From assembly GCA_963691815.1 (NCBI GenBank), contig OY829667.1, forward strand, positions 22,394,587 through 22,458,586: DNA of 64,000 bases, written 5' to 3'. The position numbers and the translations under genes were made by a program. The notes below the pieces were generated by a model. The model was not told where the DNA came from, searched no databases, and was given only the letters and a program-made list of their open reading frames with translations. How positions within the stretch are numbered: the first letter of the stretch is position 1; the number at the start of each line of letters is the position of its first letter. Source of the DNA: Echiichthys vipera. Lineage: Eukaryota; Chordata; Actinopteri; Perciformes; Trachinidae. Below, one piece after another: positions 1-10,398 of this stretch.

Positions 1-96
1 ACCACTGCCCGAGTTCGGGAATGGCGGTCGTTGTATCTCCCCTCTTGGTCGGTGCCGGGGTTAGTGAGAGGGGTCAACAGCCACGTTCTCAGGGGG

Positions 97-141
<45 letters not shown>

Positions 142-401
142 CTCACACTACTGTTCGCGGGAAAACAAACAGGACAAAATAACTGCATTACAAGGATTGA
201 CAAGACTGATCACACTTATATTAATGACTGCAGAGGTTCCAACTTTACGCACGCGTTTATTGAGACGAATAATGAACACAAGGAGACATTCTTTTTTCAC
301 CAGGGAAAAAAACAAATACACATATTTGAATGCGCGTGTCCAAACGGGCATTGTGCTGGTTTAAATTCGGGGCGCATTAAACGGATACATGATTTACTCA
401 C
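1..401. other. No gene seen; intronic or transposon-internal sequence
   Basis: This stretch holds a TA array and otherwise no recognisable coding or repeat signal. It lies downstream, on the minus strand, of the splice-donor-like end of the HARBI1-like exon at 402-738, so it may be that element's intron. The rest of the transposase (its C-terminal exon) and the other end of the transposon are not visible before the window edge. Confidence 0.4.
99..141. repeat. (TA)n microsatellite
   Basis: About 20 uninterrupted TA units are read directly. Confidence 0.97.
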
Positions 402-738
402 CGAGAAGCCACCCATCGCGCACCGTGCCAGCCTCCAACCTGTTACCAACCATGCTATTGTTTAGATTGAACGAGTCATGCGTTGCCAGAAATCCCAGAG
501 TGCTCAGCACCTGTGTGGGAATGGACAACCCCTGGCTCCTGGGCGTGTGTCGTACTAAGTCTGGCCGCGGCTCCGCGCACAGCTCCAGTAACACTGGCCT
601 CGGCAACCCAAAACGACTCATGAGCCAGTTGTCGTCATTTGCAAACAGATCTTCCCGCTCTCTAAACACCCTCTCACGGCTGACATAACCATTTGCGATG
701 TCTTCTAACAAGGCCAAGGCTGCCATTGTTAATTCCAT
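402..738 (-). pseudogene. HARBI1-like (PIF/Harbinger) transposase exon with internal deletion
   Basis: HARBI1-type proteins are DDE nucleases of PIF/Harbinger transposons. The minus-strand frame opens at an ATG at 738 and runs about 112 codons. Its first part carries the N-terminal block of fish HARBI1-like proteins, with RERVFRERED, WLMSRFGLPRPVLLELC and VLSTLGFLAT. It then jumps directly to THDSFNLNNSMVGNRL and GTVRDGWLLG, which belong to the central catalytic region of the family. In a full-length protein roughly a hundred residues, including early catalytic residues, should lie between these blocks. They are missing, yet the frame is kept, so this is an internally deleted and inactive gene. 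The frame ends at a consensus donor (GTGAGT, 401-396). The family assignment is from known motifs; the deletion is inferred by comparison with them. Confidence 0.75.
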
Positions 739-759
739 TTTTTATTAAATTGCGCATGC

Positions 760-786
760 TTTTATATCCTTCTCCTTATTTTATAT
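760..786 (-). promoter_or_regulatory. Two TATA-like boxes upstream of the HARBI1-like ATG
   Basis: On the minus strand, GATATAAAATAAG and GATATAAAAGCATG lie 20-50 bp upstream of the ATG at 738. They are plausible TATA boxes for the transposase gene. This rests on motif inspection only. Confidence 0.35.
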
Positions 787-1073
787 CCTTACGATTGCAA
801 ACACGTGTGTGTTAATTGTCCATTAATGTGTCTCTGATGCGCACATTACACTGAGGATGAATTGTTTTCACATAACTAACAGTTTCCCAGCATCACCTCT
901 AAGTGTCGCCAACGAAACAATAGCTGTAGAAACGTGCGTACGACAGCCATGAAGTTTGCGTGGCGCACCGCACATTTCCACGGTCATTTCACTTTTGATA
1001 CATCCGAACGTTGGCGTGGAAAATGGCGTACGCCACGTTTTTGTGCGTACGCAACATTGATACATGAGGCCCC

Positions 1074-2214
1074 AGGAGACAGACAGAGTCACCCCAGACC
1101 TCACAGGACAGCTGGACTCACAGCAAGACCACAACCAGGACCCTGGGAGCCCCACCTAGAGACACCAGGACAGAGAGACCCCACCCACCCAGAGACACCA
1201 GGACAGAGAGACCCCACTCACCCAGAGACACCAGGACAGAGAGACTCCACCCACCCAGAGACACCAGGACAGAGATACTCTATCCACCCAGCAGCTCCCC
1301 CCCCCAGCCAACTGATGGAAATCACCCGTCCACCCAGACCGGCACATCAGCCAGACATAGCCATTCTAATTGACTCAAATGGAAAATTCTTAAATGAGAA
1401 GAAACTTTTCCCCAACCACCAAGTGGCCAAACTCTGGTGCCCAACCAGCCAACATGCCATGGAGATGCTGTCAGAGGAGTGTCTGGGTTCTCCCAGTCAC
1501 ATCATCATCCACACCGGCACCAACAAGCTGAGGACGCAGCAGGAGAGAGTGTCAGAGTCACTCAAAGGAGTAATAGAGAAAGCCTCCAACACGTTTCCCA
1601 ACAGTAGAGTGGTGATATCAACCCTGCTGCCCAGGAAAGACTTCCACCCTGATACCATCCACAGGATCAACAGCAGCGTCTCCAGAGACCGCGTCCTGAG
1701 GCCGAATGTACAGCTGGCCCACCACCCCACCCTGGACATCAGCTGCCTTCATGACCACGTCCATCTGTTAAAAAACACAGTTCCAATCTTCGCCCGTACA
1801 CTGAAGGACGTCGCTCTCAACCGAGACCAGTCCGCCCCCCACACAAGGAACAGGTCGGTCCACAGCACCCCAAGACTGCCAACCAGACCATCCAGACCAT
1901 CCAGACCGTCCAGACCACCCACACAGAGACCTCACCATCTTCATACCCCTACACGACGTCCCCACCAGGAGAGCTACGGACCCCCTCACACCAGACCAGG
2001 GCCCCTCCTGCCCCCAGGAGCCCCATTCCGGCACCGTCACCAGGAGCCACACCCTGCCCCACTGAGCTATGCTCAGGTGGTAAGGAGAGCAGCAGACCCC
2101 CCACTTACCCTCCCAACCTCCAACCTCACCCCCACACCTCCACACAGCCAGCTGAGAGACATCCAACACATGCTCAGCCTGCTCTGCTCCCACCTGATTA
2201 ATCAAACACAGTAG
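1074..2214 (+). CDS. LINE ORF1 protein with SGNH-hydrolase-like domain
   Basis: An uninterrupted frame ends at the TAG at 2212-2214. Its N-terminal part is proline-rich and contains four copies of an 11-residue unit (THPETPGQRDP). A central domain shows the spaced signatures of an SGNH esterase: a DSN block (LIDSNGKF), a GTN block (IIIHTGTNKL) and a D-x-V-H block (LHDHVHLL). Such esterase ORF1 proteins are known from CR1-type LINEs, where they probably act on lipids or membranes and bind RNA. The C-terminal third is rich in Pro, Arg and His and could bind nucleic acid. The open frame continues upstream to an ATG at 934 that lies in Harbinger sequence, so the native start is probably lost or internal. 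Confidence 0.65.
1156..1291 (+). repeat. 33-bp tandem repeat inside LINE ORF1
   Basis: Four imperfect copies of a 33-bp unit built on AGAGACACCAGGACAGAGAG keep the reading frame. They encode repeated THPETPGQRDP. Confidence 0.9.
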
Positions 2215-2353
2215 ACAACCCTAGAGTGTTTACTCACATATTTACTAAATTATAGATGTTAAAGGGTTGTAATATTATTAGGTCTATTGACAATAAGGAT
2301 TGGAAGTTTGTCTCATTTTACCACAGAAAGCTACATGTTGAGTTTAATACCTA

Positions 2354-5300
2354 ATGATATCTAAGTCGTTTGTTATTTCATGTTGGAACATCCAGGGTCT
2401 GAGGTCTTCTGCTTTTGGCCTTAAGAGCAAGACCCCAGACTTTAAGAAAGAATTGAAAAACGCAGATATCATTGTTTTGCAGGAGACTTGGAATAGAGGA
2501 GACATGCCCACTGGTTGTCCTTTAGGATACAGAGAAATAATATTCCCATCAACCAAACTGAGAAGTGTAAGCCAAGGCAGAGATTCAGGAGGGATGTTGA
2601 TCTGGTACAAGACGAACCTCACTCACTCAATTGAATTGCTCAAAAAAGGAGATTTCTCAATTTGATTCAAAATAAAAAAAGAGGTGGTCTCCACAGACAG
2701 AGACATATTCATGTGTACAGCCTATATCCCCCCATCAGAGTCCCCTTACTATAATGAAAACAGCTTCTCCATCCTTGAAGATGAGATCAGCTTCTACCAG
2801 ACAAAAGGAAACGTGCTGATCTGTGGTGATCTTAACGCCAGAACAGGCCCAGAATCAGATCTAATCAACGCACAAGGAGACAGACATATACCTGGCCAGA
2901 TCAACATCCCCTCTCCTTCGCACAAAAACAGGAACAACTTTGACAAAACTGTCAACAGAAATGGGCAGCAACTGCTGCAGTTGTGTCGCACGCTGGGTCT
3001 GTACATCGTCAACGGTCGGCTTCGAGGGGACTCCTTTGGTCTCTACACTCACAGCTCCCCTCTTGGCAACAGCACTGTGGACTACAGTATTACAGACCTG
3101 GAGCCTTTCAGTGTAAGAGCATTCACCGTCAGCCCCCTCACACCCTTATCCGATCACAGCAAAATAACCCTATACCTTAGGAAGACACCAACTGACCCCC
3201 ATGTAGCAGAGCCCGGTAAACTCAACCCCTCCAAACAACCCTATAGATGGACGAGTAATAGTAAGGATGACTACCACAGAGCCATCGGTCATCCAGCAGT
3301 CCAATCCAAATTAGATCATTTTATCACCACCTCCTATCCCCACAGCACTGACGGCCTGAACCAGGCTGTGCGGGATATTAACTCCATATTTGACAGCACA
3401 GCATTGCTCTCCAATCTGAAACAATCTGAGTATCAAAGTTCAAATTCAGCTAACGAAAAGTGGTTTGACTCTGACTGCAGGTGTCTGAGAAAAACACTCC
3501 GGAAATTATCCAATGAGAAACACAGAGAACCTGACAATCATGAGCTCCGCCTCCAGTACTGGGAAACATTGAAATCTTATAGAAAAACACTGAGAGCTAA
3601 AAAGGAGCAGCATGAACAGCGTCAGCTTGAAGAAATTGAGGAGTCCATTGACTCAAACAATTTTTGGAAAAAATGGCATTCATTCAACAAACCAAACAAG
3701 GAAGAATTGGCTATTCAAAACGGGGACATATGGAAGAAACATTTTGAAAATCTATACAGTGCAATCACACTGGATTCAGACCAAAATCATCTGCTTAACA
3801 AATTAGAAAACCTGGAATCAACCATTAAAGACAACCAAAATCCTTTAGATTATGAGATGAATGAAGGGGAACTGCTGGCTAAGATCCAGAACCTGAAGCC
3901 CAGGAAAGCAAGTGGCCCTGATGGCATCTTAAATGAAATGCTCCAGTTTAGCAGCCAGAAAATCCAGACTGCCATGTTAAAATTATTCAATCTCATACTC
4001 AACATTGGACATTTTCCTGACACCTGGAGCCATGGGCTCATCACTCCAATATTCAAAAGTGGAGACAAATATGATCCAAACAATTACAGAGGCATATGTG
4101 TCAGCAGCAACCTGGGGAAGTTATTCTGCAGCATCTTAAACAGTCGACTGCAAAACTTCCTCAGGGAGCACAAAGTCCTGAACAAGAGTCAGATTGGTTT
4201 TACACCACAACACAGAACCACTGACCACATCTACACCCTGCACAGCCTCATCCAGAAACACGTCCACCACAACAACACCATCTTCTCTTGTTTTGTGGAT
4301 TTCAAGAAAGCATTTGACTCAATTTGGCATCATGGTCTGTTTCTGAAATTACTAGAAAAAGGGTATTGGAGGAAAAATCTACGACATTATCAAGACAATG
4401 TATATAAATAATAAATGTGCTGTCAAAATTGGAACTAGGGAAACAGACTTCTTCCCACAACATAGAGGAGTGAAGCAGGGCTGCAGTCTGAGCCCCACCC
4501 TGTTTAACATTTACATCGACGAACTGGCCAAATCCCTGGAAGAGTCAGAGATCCCTGGTCTCACCCTCTCTGACACAGAAGTCAAATGTTTACTGTTTGC
4601 AGATGACCTAATACTGCTCGCTCCATCAGAGGAGGCTCTACAAAAGCAGCTAGATCACCTGCAAAAGTTCTGTCAGACCTGGGCCCTGACCGTAAACCTG
4701 GAGAAGACAAAAGTCATGGTCTTTCAGAAACGACGCAAGAGTCAGAAACATCCCCACAGATTCCACCTGGACCTTACGGACATAGAATACACACACAGCT
4801 ACACATATCTAGGACTAAATATCACATCGACGGGAAATTTCAATCTGGCCATTAAAGATCTCAGAGACAAAGGCAGAAGAGCTTTCTGGACTATAAAAAA
4901 GTCTTCAAACATCGACATCCCTGTCAAAATCTCGATCAAAATATTTCAATCCATAATTGAACCAATCATATTGTATGGTAGTGAAGTGTGGGGCCCGCTC
5001 ATGAACCAAGACTTCCAAAAATGGGACAAACACCCAATCGAAAGCTTGCACACTGAGATCTGCAAAAGCATCCTCAAAGTTCACAGGAACACCCCCAACA
5101 ACGGATGCAGAGCTGAACTGGGCCAATTCCCCCTTTTAATTCGGATCCAAAAAAGAGCAAAAAAGTTCTACCAACACCTCAGAGCCAGTGAGCCCAGCTC
5201 CTACCACTACAAAGCCCTACAATACCAAGAGGAGAGCAAAGGAGGGAGTCCCCTCAGCCAGCTGGTCCACAGGCTGAACTCCAACAGCACCGGGCACAAA

Positions 5301-5813
5301 GACCGCCCTCACACCATACAGCCCCACCAAATTATAGCAACAGAAAAAGACAATTACATCGACTATTGGACATCCACAACCAAAACCCAGAGCAAACTTC
5401 AATGCTATTTGGCCCTAAACAGACAATACTCCATGGCAGATTATCTGAGCTCTGTAACTGAGTTCAGACTGAGGAAAACGTTGACCATGTACAGACTCAG
5501 CGACCACAGTCTGGCTTTAGAGAGCGGCAGACACAGACAGACCTGGCTATCCAGAGAGGAACGGCTGTGTCGCTTCTGTCCACACAGACAGGTGGAGACA
5601 GAGCAACACTTCCTGTTGTACTGCGACACATACACTGATCTCAGAACCCTGATATACACTAAAATCACAGGTTCAACCCCAGACTTCCCCAAACTATCAG
5701 ACCAAGAAAAACTACAACATTTACTGGGAGAAAAAAGTGGCACTGCTGTAGATGCAGCGAGATATGTGAACGCCTGCCACAGGAGAAGAGACGACCTGCA
5801 CAACAACACCTGA
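2354..5813 (+). pseudogene. LINE ORF2: APE endonuclease and reverse transcriptase, two lesions
   Basis: ORF2 nicks target DNA and primes reverse transcription. The endonuclease part shows SCWNIQGLRSS, VLQETW, ICGDLNARTG and a terminal SDHSKI. The RT shows RKASGPDGI, a fingers block (LITPIFKSGDKYDPNNYRGI), motif A FVDFKKAFDSIWH and motif C LLFADDLILLA. The C-terminus has a Cys/His knuckle, CRFCPHRQVETEQHFLLYC. Two lesions are seen. A TGA at 2663-2665 interrupts the endonuclease in frame, with the same frame resuming at once. A frameshift near 4398-4411, just after YQDNVY, moves the RT palm into the next frame before the catalytic FADD. Everything else reads through, which suggests recent inactivation. 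Confidence 0.88.
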
Positions 5814-6048
5814 CATGATTTCCTCCACATGAGTTGACCTGCACACTGATATGCTGCTTATTATTGTTATTGTTATCATCATTATTATTATTATTGTTGT
5901 TGTTATTGTTATCATCATCATTATTATTATTATTGTTATTATTATTATCATCATCATTATTATTGTTACTTTTTTCTGTAATTCTGTACGCTTTGGCAAT
6001 ATTGTGAACCACAGTCATGCCAATAAAGCTTATTGAAATTGAAATTGA
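5814..6048 (+). repeat. LINE 3' UTR with TNN trinucleotide tract and TTGAAA tail
   Basis: An ATT/GTT/ATC trinucleotide-rich tract spans about 5855-5968. It is followed by AATAAAGCTTATTG and tandem TTGAAA units, a tail form known for LINEs that do not end in poly(A). Confidence 0.8.
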
Positions 6049-6316
6049 GAGAGAGAGAGAGAGGACGTGTGTGACTTGAGTATGGAGTTAGTGGTAGCGT
6101 TATAGCTGTGAATATTATATAGCAGTGCAGTGTGATAGTTTATCTGTAAATGCCAGGTTCCCATGTATTGCCTGCCACATGCTGATTAAAGTGAAGGGAG
6201 TTAACTTGAGCCAAGACTCACTAACTTAGCGGCTATTCTTATTTGAATGACAAGGGGCTCTTCTCAGTTTTTTTGAGCGAGAGCTGAGATGTGAGCATGT
6301 TTGTGGTTGTAATGCA

Positions 6317-6348
<32 letters not shown>

Positions 6349-6354
6349 TCCTAC
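6049..6354 (-). other. pde5a: pde5a intron 2, exon-proximal part
   Basis: This intron sequence lies between the LINE tail and exon 2. It holds a short GA run at its start and a CA run (6312-6349) that begins only a few bases past the exon 2 donor on the transcribed strand. No further exon is seen to the left. Confidence 0.7.
6312..6349. repeat. (CA)n microsatellite in intron 2
   Basis: This is a direct read of a near-perfect CA run. It sits 6 bp beyond the exon 2 splice donor. Confidence 0.95.
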
Positions 6355-6877
6355 CAGGAACAGTGAGTAGCGGTCTGCAGCGATCAGCTCATTGATGTGG
6401 AGAAATATCTTGTGGCAGAGCGCGGTCACATCCAGATGACTCGACACGTCCTTCACCAGCTCCAGCAGCCTGGCACAGCGGTCGCCCCCGCTGCCACTAC
6501 CTACCCCGCTGCATCCACCTCCATTACCTCCCCCACCGACTCCACCTTCACCCATCACTGAGCCCCAAAGAGGGACAGTTTCACGGTCAGTGTTGCTCAG
6601 AAACGTCAGAGTGCCCTCAGAGTCTTTAACCACAATGGGTCGCAGCGGGCGGTCAAACTCAGATGCAGAGATCTTGCGAGTCGGGGTGCCGGGGACGGGG
6701 CTGGGGACCGGAGACGGGTAGTGGGTGTCCAGAAGAATAGGTGGAAGGATGGTGGAGGCAGATGGGGGGCCGGAGTCTGTGGAGGACTGCTGGGCACACT
6801 GCTGTGGAGAACTATCTTTGGAGGCAGAAGGCTGGATGGAGTGGACGCGTTCAACAAACCAGGCGTTCACCATCTCC
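6355..6877 (-). CDS. pde5a: pde5a coding exon 2: PKG site and start of GAF-A
   Basis: PDE5A hydrolyses cGMP to GMP in the cytosol and is the sildenafil target. This 523-nt exon follows a pyrimidine-rich acceptor (TTTTTCCTCAG, up to 6878) and ends before a GTAGGA donor at 6354. It completes an Arg codon split from exon 1 and then gives 174 codons. It begins EMVNAWFVERVHS and holds PGTPTRKISASEFDRPLRP, the cGMP-dependent kinase site; the Ser codon at 6667-6669 is about residue 103, next to human Ser102. CARLLELVKDVSSHLDVTA and DRYSLFL open the allosteric cGMP-binding GAF-A domain. A Gly/Ser-rich insert (about residues 143-166, GEGGVGGGGNGGG) lies between the two. Exons 3 onward, including the catalytic HD domain, lie outside the window. 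Phase matches exon 1 exactly. Confidence 0.95.
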
Positions 6878-7749
6878 CTGAGGAAAAAGAGAAGAAAAAA
6901 CTTTATTAGAAACAATGCCAGATTGTAAGAGAAGGTACTCTATCTGTACATCTGTGTACAGTGTCAGGAATGATAATAGCACCTGAAACATAAATTACTT
7001 GCAGTTTATGACCAACAGACCATATTATTTAAGACTAGACATCCCTTATATAATGACTATTAATGCCAACATACACATATCTTACCATACCTAGTGGTGT
7101 AGTGGAGGGTATATACAGGTATACAGAGGATACCCACCTCTTTGTCTGGTGGTTTACAGTATAACGACCTATCAGCCAAAAAGTTATTGGACAATTTAGG
7201 AGTATACGTCAATAACATGTAGTTTATACACATCTGAGGGAAAGAAAGGCCAAGATGCAGTGAGGAAAGATGGATGCTTTAATATTCCATTGTGCTCACC
7301 TTACCAGTTCTGACTGACGGTTCAAATGCTTCTTTATTTTTTTTAAAGTACATCAAAAAACTTCACAAGCATTCTTTTGCTTTAATCAAGCCTTTTGCCA
7401 TAAAATTGAAATCAAATGCTTGACAAAATCTGTACAAGTCAGTCAATACTCAAGGCATGTTTACTGGTGGATTGCAAGCCAACTTTAAAGGTGCATATCA
7501 CCTACTGTATGATGGTGCACTTTTGAAGTTACTTAAGTCCCAAACTTGGACCACACCTGTCTCTGTAAAGTTTCATGACTTTTCACGTACTGTAGCCTAC
7601 TAATCTTGTACAGAAATCAAGCCAGGGGTATATGACAAAATGTCTCCACAAACAGACAGACAGACATATAAACAACAAGCAAATTACTAAAAACCTCCTC
7701 TGTGTAGTTCCCGCTACAGTAGGTTTCTCCAGGACCACAATTTGCAATG

Positions 7750-7880
<131 letters not shown>

Positions 7881-7889
7881 TACATCACA

Positions 7890-8350
7890 TCTGAATCAGC
7901 TGATGCCTTTATCCAAACTGACTTCCAATAAGTGCATTCAACCATGAGGGTACAAACCCAGAACAGCAAGAATCAAGTAAGTGTGTTGGCTTCAAATAAG
8001 CCAAACTACAGAGTGCTACATGTAAGTGCAGTATATAAGTGAAAATGACTCTAAATTTTTTAAATTTAAATAAGCCATCATCTTCTTAGCCAAAATGCAG
8101 TCGAAAGAGATGTGTTTTTAGCCTGCGGCAGAAGATCTGTAGACTTTCTGCTCTCCGAATGTCAACGTAGAGCTTGTTCCCACCATTTGGGACCCAGGAC
8201 AGCAAACAGTTTTGACTTCATCAAGTGCCTAGGTATCCCTCGCAGTGAGGTAGCAGCCAGCCAATTGGCTGATGCAGAGCGGAGAGGGCAGACTGGGGTG
8301 TAAGGTTTAATCATGCCCTGGATGTAAGCTGGGCCTGATCCTGTGTATTC
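7890..8350. repeat. Probable dispersed teleost repeat
   Basis: The sequence from TCCAAACTGACTTCCAATA to the GCCCTGGATGTAAGCTGGGC region looks like a widely scattered fish repeat. There is no coding signal. The family name is unknown to me and the assignment is from general recollection only. Confidence 0.35.
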
Positions 8351-8379
8351 TGAATCTATACTGTCGTAACTCTATTGGT

Positions 8380-9365
8380 TTTTGGAAAGCTAGGTTCTTC
8401 AAGGGAGTCTGTAAACACATCACTCAAGGTTTGAAATAAAGACTGAACTATTGTGACCAACGGGTTTCCTAGCTCAGGGTCAGTCTTCTAGTCGCTTTCC
8501 TGTCTCTGATGGGTCTTCTCGAACAGTCGCTTTCATTCTGGTTGTCAGTTTGGTCCATAAGACTTGTATTTTCTTTGCTCTCCTGAACAGGTTGAGTAGA
8601 AGGATGGACATTATCCAGATCTTCCTCAGGTAGGTCATTATCCAGATCTTCCTCAGGTAGATTTCCAGTTTCCTGTCCAGCTGTTAAGCTGCTCTCTTCA
8701 TGGTCAGGTAAATTTTTCTCTTCAGGATCAGGTAAGTTCAGGTCACTATTGGAGAGTCCTCAGGGAAAGCTTTGGCCATGTCTGAAGGATCTTGCTCAAC
8801 AACAGTCAACTCTTTGGAAGGCTCCAGTTCAATTCTTTCAGGTAAGTGCTCCATGGGTTCAGGGGTCAGGTCTAAACCTAGTCTTTCCACTCTTAGGTTT
8901 CTGTGGCCATAATAGTGATATTCCTCAGAGTCAGATTGGGACTCATCCCATCAGCTCCATTTGAACGGTCATTTTGTGGATGTTGTTGAGTTCTCTGTCG
9001 CCTCACTGCCTTTGGTGGGTTAGTTTCACTTTCGATTGGGGTTACAGGAAGGAAACCGCACAACAGCGGTCACAATTAAGGGTTCTTTCTAGACCTTCTC
9101 TTGTCTCAGGTCTCACAACATACACGTTGGACTCCCGCCTGTCTGCTAACTTGTGCTTAACTCGAAGACAGATGTTTCGAACCAAGACTCTGTCGCCTTC
9201 CTTGTCAAACCTCGCTTTGTTGCAACTGGCTGTCTTTTTAGCATTCTAAGTTGCTACTCTGTAATTGTCTTCGAGTTGGGACTTCAGGTTGCGGACATAT
9301 TGCGAGTGAGAGCCTGGCTGGTGATTAACTGGTAGGCCAAAGGCTAGCTCGACTTGCAATCTTGG
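8380..9365 (-). pseudogene. Gypsy pol C-terminal region (after integrase core)
   Basis: Broken minus-strand frames continue the integrase. A DNA-binding/GPY-like stretch holds GDRVLVRN and KHKLADRRESNVYVV. A long acidic linker follows, with two copies of DLPEEDLDN from a 27-bp direct repeat at 8609-8662. The segment RRPIRDRKATRRLTLS comes near the end. Several stops are present. Confidence 0.6.
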
Positions 9366-9842
9366 CTAACGCCTGAACATTAACTTGTGAGGGGTAAAGC
9401 CAGTTGTCTCATTCTTAGTACAATTATAAGCCTGTACTAATGGCTTGACATAATCCCACCAGTGACTCTTTTTCTCATTCTCAAGGGTTCCCAACATGTT
9501 GAGCAGGTTCCTGTTAAACCGTTCTACAGGGTTCCCTCTCGGATGGTAGGGGGTGGTTCTTATCTTTTGAGTGCCAATGAGCTCACACAGTTTTTTTATT
9601 GTTCTGGACTCAAAGTCGGGACCTTGGTCACTGTGAAGTTTTTCAGGGATGCCATAGTGGACGAAAAAGTGGTCCCACAGGCTCTTAGCCACTGTTCTGG
9701 CTTTCTGGTTCGGGGTGGGGACTGCCACTGCATATTTCGTAAAATGGTCGGTAATTACCAGAATGTCTTTGGTGTCCGGCTCCACACTGAGAAAATCCAT
9801 GCACACAAGTTCGAGTTGGTCTTGTAGCCACAATGTTGACAA
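9366..9842 (-). pseudogene. Gypsy integrase core fragment
   Basis: This is an open minus-strand frame of 158 codons. It carries all three catalytic acidic residues of a retroviral-type integrase core in context: CMDFLSV, HSDQGPDF and NPVERFNRN. The TTPYHP motif lies between the second and third. The zinc-binding HHCC part upstream (9870-10190) is broken. This core has kept its frame although its neighbours have not. Confidence 0.85.
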
Positions 9843-10398
9843 GCGGTGCAGCTTTCTTTTTTGGCATGGTCTTAAGTCATATGCAACGATTGCAGGTTTT
9901 GACCTTAGTTACCACCTCTGCTGACAATAGAAACGCTTCCGGAGGAAATCTAGGGTGTGCTCTGTGCCCATGTGGCCCATGTCGTCATGAGGACTAAGGA
10001 TCTCAGAGTTTCAGGGAGCACAAGCTTGTGGTAAGTCTGAGCACCCTCTTGCCACCTGCAATACAAGACACCATTTCAGACCTCTAGTCTGTTCCACTCT
10101 CTTAGTAAGAGACCAAGCTCAGGAAGTTCCTTTCTCAAGGATGGTGGGGGTTCCTCTCCCGACTCCACTTGCCTGAGGACTTCACGGATGATGGATGTCT
10201 CTTAATTCAGCTGGGGATAACAAGGGAATGACAGGTAAGCCACCAAGCTGATCTTCCTCTTCAAAGCTTTGTGGGAGAGCCTTTGGATGATGGGCAAGTG
10301 ACACAACCAAGGTGGTGCTGGGTGATGTTTTACCAGAGTGATTGTCCAAGTGCATCTCACAGATAGCTTTGATGGTGTTTTCATTCAGGTGTGCATAA

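Larger units (their letters stand above)
402..1073 (-). mobile_element. 5' part of a PIF/Harbinger DNA transposon
   Basis: On the minus strand the element begins at 1073 with GGGGCCTCATGTATCAATG and continues with repeated GCGTACGC-type motifs. These are typical of teleost Harbinger termini. About 335 bp of leader precede the transposase ATG at 738. The matching opposite terminus is not found between 1 and 401, so the element is truncated or continues outside the window. Its terminus directly abuts LINE sequence at 1074. Confidence 0.65.
1074..6048 (+). mobile_element. Nearly full-length non-LTR retrotransposon (LINE) with two ORFs
   Basis: The element carries ORF1 (to 2214), ORF2 (2354-5813, endonuclease plus reverse transcriptase), a short 3' UTR and a 3' tail of tandem TTGAAA-type units (to about 6048). 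The tail runs straight into GAGA repeats, possibly its target. It lies in pde5a intron 2, antisense to the gene. An SGNH-esterase-like ORF1, an APE endonuclease, an RT and a C-terminal Cys/His knuckle fit the CR1/L2 or I/Nimb groups; I cannot fix the clade. One in-frame stop and one frameshift break ORF2, so the copy is inactive but not old. I could not find a clear target-site duplication. The 5' boundary is taken where Harbinger sequence ends. Confidence 0.85.

Noticed and set aside
1156..2205. Minus-strand frames opposite LINE ORF1
   Set aside because: They are shadows of the GC-rich repeats and of ORF1; they carry no motif.
5851..6036. Small frames of I/V/N residues at the LINE end
   Set aside because: They translate a TNN trinucleotide tract in the LINE 3' UTR.
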